A stretch of DNA of 5,236 bases from the NCBI GenBank assembly GCA_905480445.1, contig CAJQQJ010000086.1:1-5236 (forward strand), in the 5' to 3' direction. Every line of letters begins with the position of its first letter. The stretch's first letter is position 1. The notes below the pieces were generated by a model. That model saw only the letters and a list, made by a program, of their open reading frames with translations. It did not search any database and was not told where the DNA came from. This DNA is from an uncultured Alphaproteobacteria bacterium (GTDB lineage: Bacteria; Pseudomonadota; Alphaproteobacteria; UBA7985; CAJQQZ01). Shown in pieces: positions 5,159 through 5,236 of the stretch. Made by a program: the position numbers and the translations under genes.

Positions 5159-5236
5159 TCCACCACTGAAGCGGCGGAATATTTCTGCTGTGGCCGGAGT
5201 AAAAGTCCGCCAGTGTTAAGCTCTCTGTTTTGTCAG
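5150..5236. mobile_element. Probable end of an insertion sequence (IS21-like), continuing past the right edge
   Basis: The HchA similarity stops at about 5149, and from TGCAATAATCC (5151) the DNA is non-coding and repeat-rich. One motif occurs three times: AATAATCCACCACTG (5154-5168), AAAAGTCCGCCAGTG (5201-5215, 11 of 15 identical), and an inverted copy within 5171-5184 that reads AATATTCCGCCGCTT on the minus strand. Several spaced copies of a TCC-R-CC motif after a terminal TG resemble IS21-family ends, where they are transposase binding sites. No transposase gene, second end or target duplication is in the window, so the family call is tentative. Confidence 0.45.
5154..5215. repeat. Three copies of a 15-base TCCRCC motif
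   Basis: Two direct copies (5154-5168 and 5201-5215) and one inverted copy (about 5170-5184) share the pattern AAxAxTCC(A/G)CC. The first copy supplies the TAA stop codon of the truncated hchA frame. The arrangement suggests protein binding sites at a transposon end. Confidence 0.5.

Noticed and set aside
1..5236. CRISPR arrays, tRNA or rRNA genes
   Set aside because: No regularly spaced direct repeats and no tRNA or rRNA signatures were seen on either strand.

Overview
The window reads as a bacterial chromosomal segment, most likely from a proteobacterium (inferred from the glutathione S-transferase, the Tat-type flavoprotein, the NfsB-type nitroreductase and an Hsp31/HchA homologue; no rRNA or other taxonomic marker is present). 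It carries six protein genes, two of them incomplete: one runs off the left edge and one appears cut short by a mobile-element end near the right edge.

Layout. Positions 1-255 (minus) hold the N-terminal thioredoxin-fold half of a glutathione S-transferase that continues outside the window. Positions 495-1427 (minus) encode a two-module VOC-fold ring-cleaving dioxygenase of the MhqO/PcpA/LinE type. A 400-base gap (1428-1827) contains a stem-loop-forming inverted repeat and perhaps a decayed reading frame, then the promoter of a plus-strand gene. Positions 1828-3150 (plus) encode a FAD-dependent amine oxidase-like protein with a twin-arginine signal peptide. It converges, with a 23-base gap and a weak hairpin/T-run, on an HxlR-family regulator (3174-3554, minus). 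The regulator is divergent from an NfsB-like nitroreductase (3663-4304, plus), and their shared 108-base control region has inverted repeats overlapping both predicted -10 boxes. An HchA/Hsp31 (DJ-1 superfamily) gene follows on the plus strand (4385-5158). It lacks the family's last 35-40 residues, and its stop codon lies in repeat-rich sequence that resembles the end of an IS21-like insertion sequence (about 5150 to the window end).

Functionally, most genes fit one theme: handling reactive electrophiles. The dioxygenase opens hydroquinone/catechol-type rings, the GST conjugates or isomerises electrophiles, the nitroreductase reduces quinones and nitroaromatics, HchA acts on methylglyoxal and glycated targets, and HxlR regulators of the YodB/QorR type sense quinones and oxidants through cysteine. 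That the genes form one stress-response neighbourhood is inference. The regulator/nitroreductase/hchA block looks less GC-rich at third codon positions than the flavoprotein gene, so the two halves may have different histories.
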